From Synechococcus sp. AG-679-B05 (GTDB lineage Bacteria; Cyanobacteriota; Cyanobacteriia; PCC-6307; Cyanobiaceae): 37,337 nt of DNA. The translations under genes were made by a program, and so were the position numbers. Numbering within the stretch: the first letter of the stretch is position 1; each line of letters opens with the position of its first letter. Of the stretch, positions 35,390-37,337 are shown one piece after another. The notes under the pieces were generated by a model. The model was not told where the DNA came from and did no database searches. It was given only the letters and a program-made list of their open reading frames with translations. The stretch lies in the NCBI GenBank assembly GCA_003210795.1, contig QCUJ01000016.1, positions 1 to 37,337 on the forward strand. The letters run 5' to 3'.

Positions 35390-36574
35390 ATGAGAAAAGA
35401 CATAGAAATCGTAGGCGGAGGAATAACTGGTTTAACTGCAGGACTGTATTGCAAAAAAAGGGGGATAGAATATAAGATAATAGAAAAAGAAGAAGAAAAT
35501 GGCGGAATTTTAAGAGACTGGAAGGTAAATGGGGACTGGTATTATAGAAACTGTCAATATCTTTCAGCAAGAGAAGAGTGGTTTAAGTTGTGGCCGGGGG
35601 AAGAGTTTGATATATTTACGGTAAAGTATGGATCATATACAGACATATGGGATATAGCATCAATAAGCATAGAATTTGCAGGCCCAGTATACCCAAATAG
35701 AATTAAAAAAAAGAAAATAACAAATAATGAGCAAGAAAGTCTAGCTCAAAGGTTAGACATATATCCAGAAGAGATAAGTGAAGGTCTAACTAAATGGGTA
35801 AACAAACTAGGATTTGATACACATGAGATACATAGTTCAAACTCAATAAGTTTACAAATATCAAGAATATTACCTACAAAAGACATAGACTATATAAAAG
35901 AACTCAAAAAAAGAGAAAGATTGGCTGATACAATATATGGACTATCAAGAAAAGAACTAGGTATTGGTCCAGATATAGGAGCATTACCAAAAAACGGATA
36001 CAATCAATTATTTAAAAAAATAGGGAAGGAGCTAAATATTAAAAACTCTACCAATTATCGGAACTATGCAAATTGCCAAAAGGAAAGTGAAACCAAAACA
36101 GATATAATATGGACAGGCAATCCAACACCACTTATAAATAATATAAGTGATTCAAGGATGAACTCACCGGCGACAAAGGCAAAGAATGTGCTAATAAAAA
36201 TAGATAAAAGTATAATATTGGAACCATTTTATATACAAGTATATGCAAAGAACACCAATATAACAAGAATATTTTGTTATCTAAATAAGATAACAATAGA
36301 AGCCATAAACGAGATGGAAGATAAAAACAGGATAGCATGGGAGGCAAGAAATATACTTGAAAAATTTTCTATAAACATCGGGAAAAGTATTGAAGTTTAC
36401 GAGAAACGAGAAATAAGACACTTCATTATTAGCAGAATGGATTACAAAGTAATAAAAAAATTTTTGATTGAATCAGAAAATACAGCCTTGATACCCGCTG
36501 CATGGCATGAATATTCACGTGATAGTAAGATTAATGGTATAATAAAGATGGTAAAGAGTAGACATTGTGTCTAA
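35390..36574 (+). CDS. FAD-dependent oxidoreductase of amine-oxidase / UGM-like type
   Basis: Function unknown. The N-terminus has a clear dinucleotide fold, IEIVGGGITGLTAGLYCKKR, followed by an acidic strand end and IIEKEEENGGILRDWKVNGD, as in amine oxidases, protoporphyrinogen oxidases and UDP-galactopyranose mutases. The middle contains GIGPDIGALPKNGYNQLFKK, the position where such enzymes bind substrate. It has 394 residues from ATG 35390; the frame opens at 35366 and overlaps pseI. The gene is not part of any standard pseudaminic route. It may oxidise a hydroxyl of the sugar, giving a ketone that the class III aminotransferase could aminate (inference). It overlaps the next gene by 8 bases. 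Confidence 0.72.
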   Translation: MRKDIEIVGGGITGLTAGLYCKKRGIEYKIIEKEEENGGILRDWKVNGDWYYRNCQYLSAREEWFKLWPGEEFDIFTVKYGSYTDIWDIASISIEFAGPVYPNRIKKKKITNNEQESLAQRLDIYPEEISEGLTKWVNKLGFDTHEIHSSNSISLQISRILPTKDIDYIKELKKRERLADTIYGLSRKELGIGPDIGALPKNGYNQLFKKIGKELNIKNSTNYRNYANCQKESETKTDIIWTGNPTPLINNISDSRMNSPATKAKNVLIKIDKSIILEPFYIQVYAKNTNITRIFCYLNKITIEAINEMEDKNRIAWEARNILEKFSINIGKSIEVYEKREIRHFIISRMDYKVIKKFLIESENTALIPAAWHEYSRDSKINGIIKMVKSRHCV

Positions 36575-37250
36575 AAACGAAGAAAATTTCTGGGAACAGA
36601 AGATATATGCAAAGGGAAAGCACCTTAATCGGTATCCTTATGACAGTGTTGTATCATTTATATATAATTACTACCCTAAAGAAAAAGAAAGGAGGAATAT
36701 CGGCATAGTAGAAATTGGATGCGGGGCAGGCAATAATATGTGGTTTTGTGCCAAGGAGGGATTTAATGTAGCAGGAGTAGATATCAGCGAGACTGCAATT
36801 AGTTATGCTAAAAATAGGCTATATAAGGATAATCTAAATGGAGATTTGCGTGTAGGTAATTTTAAAAAACTACCGTGGGAAAAAGAAACCTATGACTTAG
36901 GTATAGACCGCTGTTCAACAGTTTGTGTTGGTAGTGAAGAGCAAAGAATAGCGATAAAAGAAATGCATAGAATATTAAAAAAAGGTGGTCTATTTTTTTA
37001 TAATGGATATAGCTGCGAACATACAAGTGCAGCAAGTAGTGATAAGAGAAAGCTGGAAAGTGTTAAAGGTGTGAGAAAAGGATCGTTAGATGACATAGAA
37101 TCAATAAGTTATTTGTCTGAAGAACAAGTGAATCAGCTTTTTGCGAATCAATGGGAAATAATATCAATGAAGCTTGTAAATGAAATTGAAAGGGTGGAGA
37201 AAAGCAAGATGATAAACTCGGAATGGAGAGTTATTGCAAAGAAATTATGA
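36567..37250 (+). CDS. Class I SAM-dependent methyltransferase
   Basis: Rossmann-type methyltransferase with the SAM motif IVEIGCGAGNNMWFCAKEGF, the acidic strand end AGVDISETAISYAKNRL, motif II/III as DLGIDRCSTVCVG and post-motif EMHRILKKGGLFFYNGYS. It has 227 residues and starts with GTG 36567, inside the end of the FAD gene. Its likely role in this cluster is methylation of a sugar hydroxyl or amine, but acceptor and product are unknown. It overlaps the following acetyltransferase gene by ATGA. Confidence 0.82.
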   Translation: MSKNEENFWEQKIYAKGKHLNRYPYDSVVSFIYNYYPKEKERRNIGIVEIGCGAGNNMWFCAKEGFNVAGVDISETAISYAKNRLYKDNLNGDLRVGNFKKLPWEKETYDLGIDRCSTVCVGSEEQRIAIKEMHRILKKGGLFFYNGYSCEHTSAASSDKRKLESVKGVRKGSLDDIESISYLSEEQVNQLFANQWEIISMKLVNEIERVEKSKMINSEWRVIAKKL

Positions 37251-37337
37251 ACGAGACAATAATGAATCAACTAGCATTGCGAACTGGAAACAAGAATGAT
37301 GCAGATTTGCTGTATATTTGGAGAAATCAGCCGCATA
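37247..37337 (+). CDS. GNAT acetyltransferase, N-terminal part (cut by window edge; PseH candidate)
   Basis: About 30 codons are visible: MNETIMNQLALRTGNKNDAD followed by LLYIWRNQPH. The pattern LR-x(5-6)-DADLLY-x-WRN is typical of PseH and related sugar acetyltransferases (usual form LRxATExDADLLxxWRND). ATG 37247 overlaps the methyltransferase stop; ATG 37262 is an alternative closer to the family start. The gene runs out of the window, so the acetyl-CoA site cannot be checked. Its normal orientation in the operon makes it a better PseH candidate than the inverted gene at 29761-30384. Confidence 0.7.
   Translation, partial: MNETIMNQLALRTGNKNDADLLYIWRNQPH

Noticed and set aside
34165-35570. 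Several minus-strand frames rich in Leu, Phe and Ile resembling membrane proteins
   Set aside because: They are antisense to A-rich coding DNA, which automatically yields Leu/Phe/Ser-rich translations; the plus-strand genes are certain.

Overview
The window looks like a chromosome segment of a marine unicellular cyanobacterium of the Synechococcus/Prochlorococcus type, most like Synechococcus by its GC-rich core. The evidence is the photosystem I protein PsaC, the NDH-1 subunit NdhS, a heme oxygenase start, rnpB of cyanobacterial type, and the tight housekeeping order psaC / acpP-fabF-tktA.

Layout. (1) 1-3.5 kb: the start of heme oxygenase, then a zone of gene decay. A small unknown gene carries a stop, mtnN is intact, and a GtrA-YdjC fusion gene and a convergent GtrB-like glycosyltransferase are both disrupted. 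(2) 3.6-11.7 kb: carbon metabolism. icd is followed by a moderately AT-rich pair, dld and lldD (D- and L-lactate oxidation), then on the minus strand a four-carbon acid-sugar kinase homologue, a hexose (phosphate) mutarotase and an alpha/beta hydrolase. (3) 11.7-27.5 kb: core genes. These are a CPA2 antiporter, glgP with a remnant of acetate kinase behind it, two small unknown genes, tRNA-Arg(CCU) facing rnpB, rnc, a K+ channel, ndhS, rimM, manC, glmS, psaC, acpP, fabF and tktA. (4) 27.5 kb to the end: beyond the strong tktA terminator the base composition falls abruptly to AT-rich, and a tightly packed glycan island begins.

The island encodes a pseudaminic-acid (nonulosonic acid) pathway. 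PseB (dehydratase) and PseC (aminotransferase) make the amino sugar nucleotide. GNAT acetyltransferases (one complete and inverted, one cut by the window end) are PseH candidates. PseG removes UDP, PseI condenses the sugar with phosphoenolpyruvate, and an SpsF-like cytidylyltransferase domain probably activates the acid with CMP. Around this frame are enzymes not needed for plain pseudaminic acid: a class III aminotransferase fused to the cytidylyltransferase, a PIG-L deacetylase, a flavoprotein of the amine-oxidase/UGM type, and a SAM methyltransferase. Together they suggest a modified nonulosonic acid whose structure cannot be read from sequence.

The most useful points for follow-up are the unusual island enzyme set, pseG being split exactly at an A8 run, the glmS start codon lying directly against the psaC terminator T-tract, the joint decay of the GtrA-YdjC/GtrB pair, and the acetate kinase remnant.
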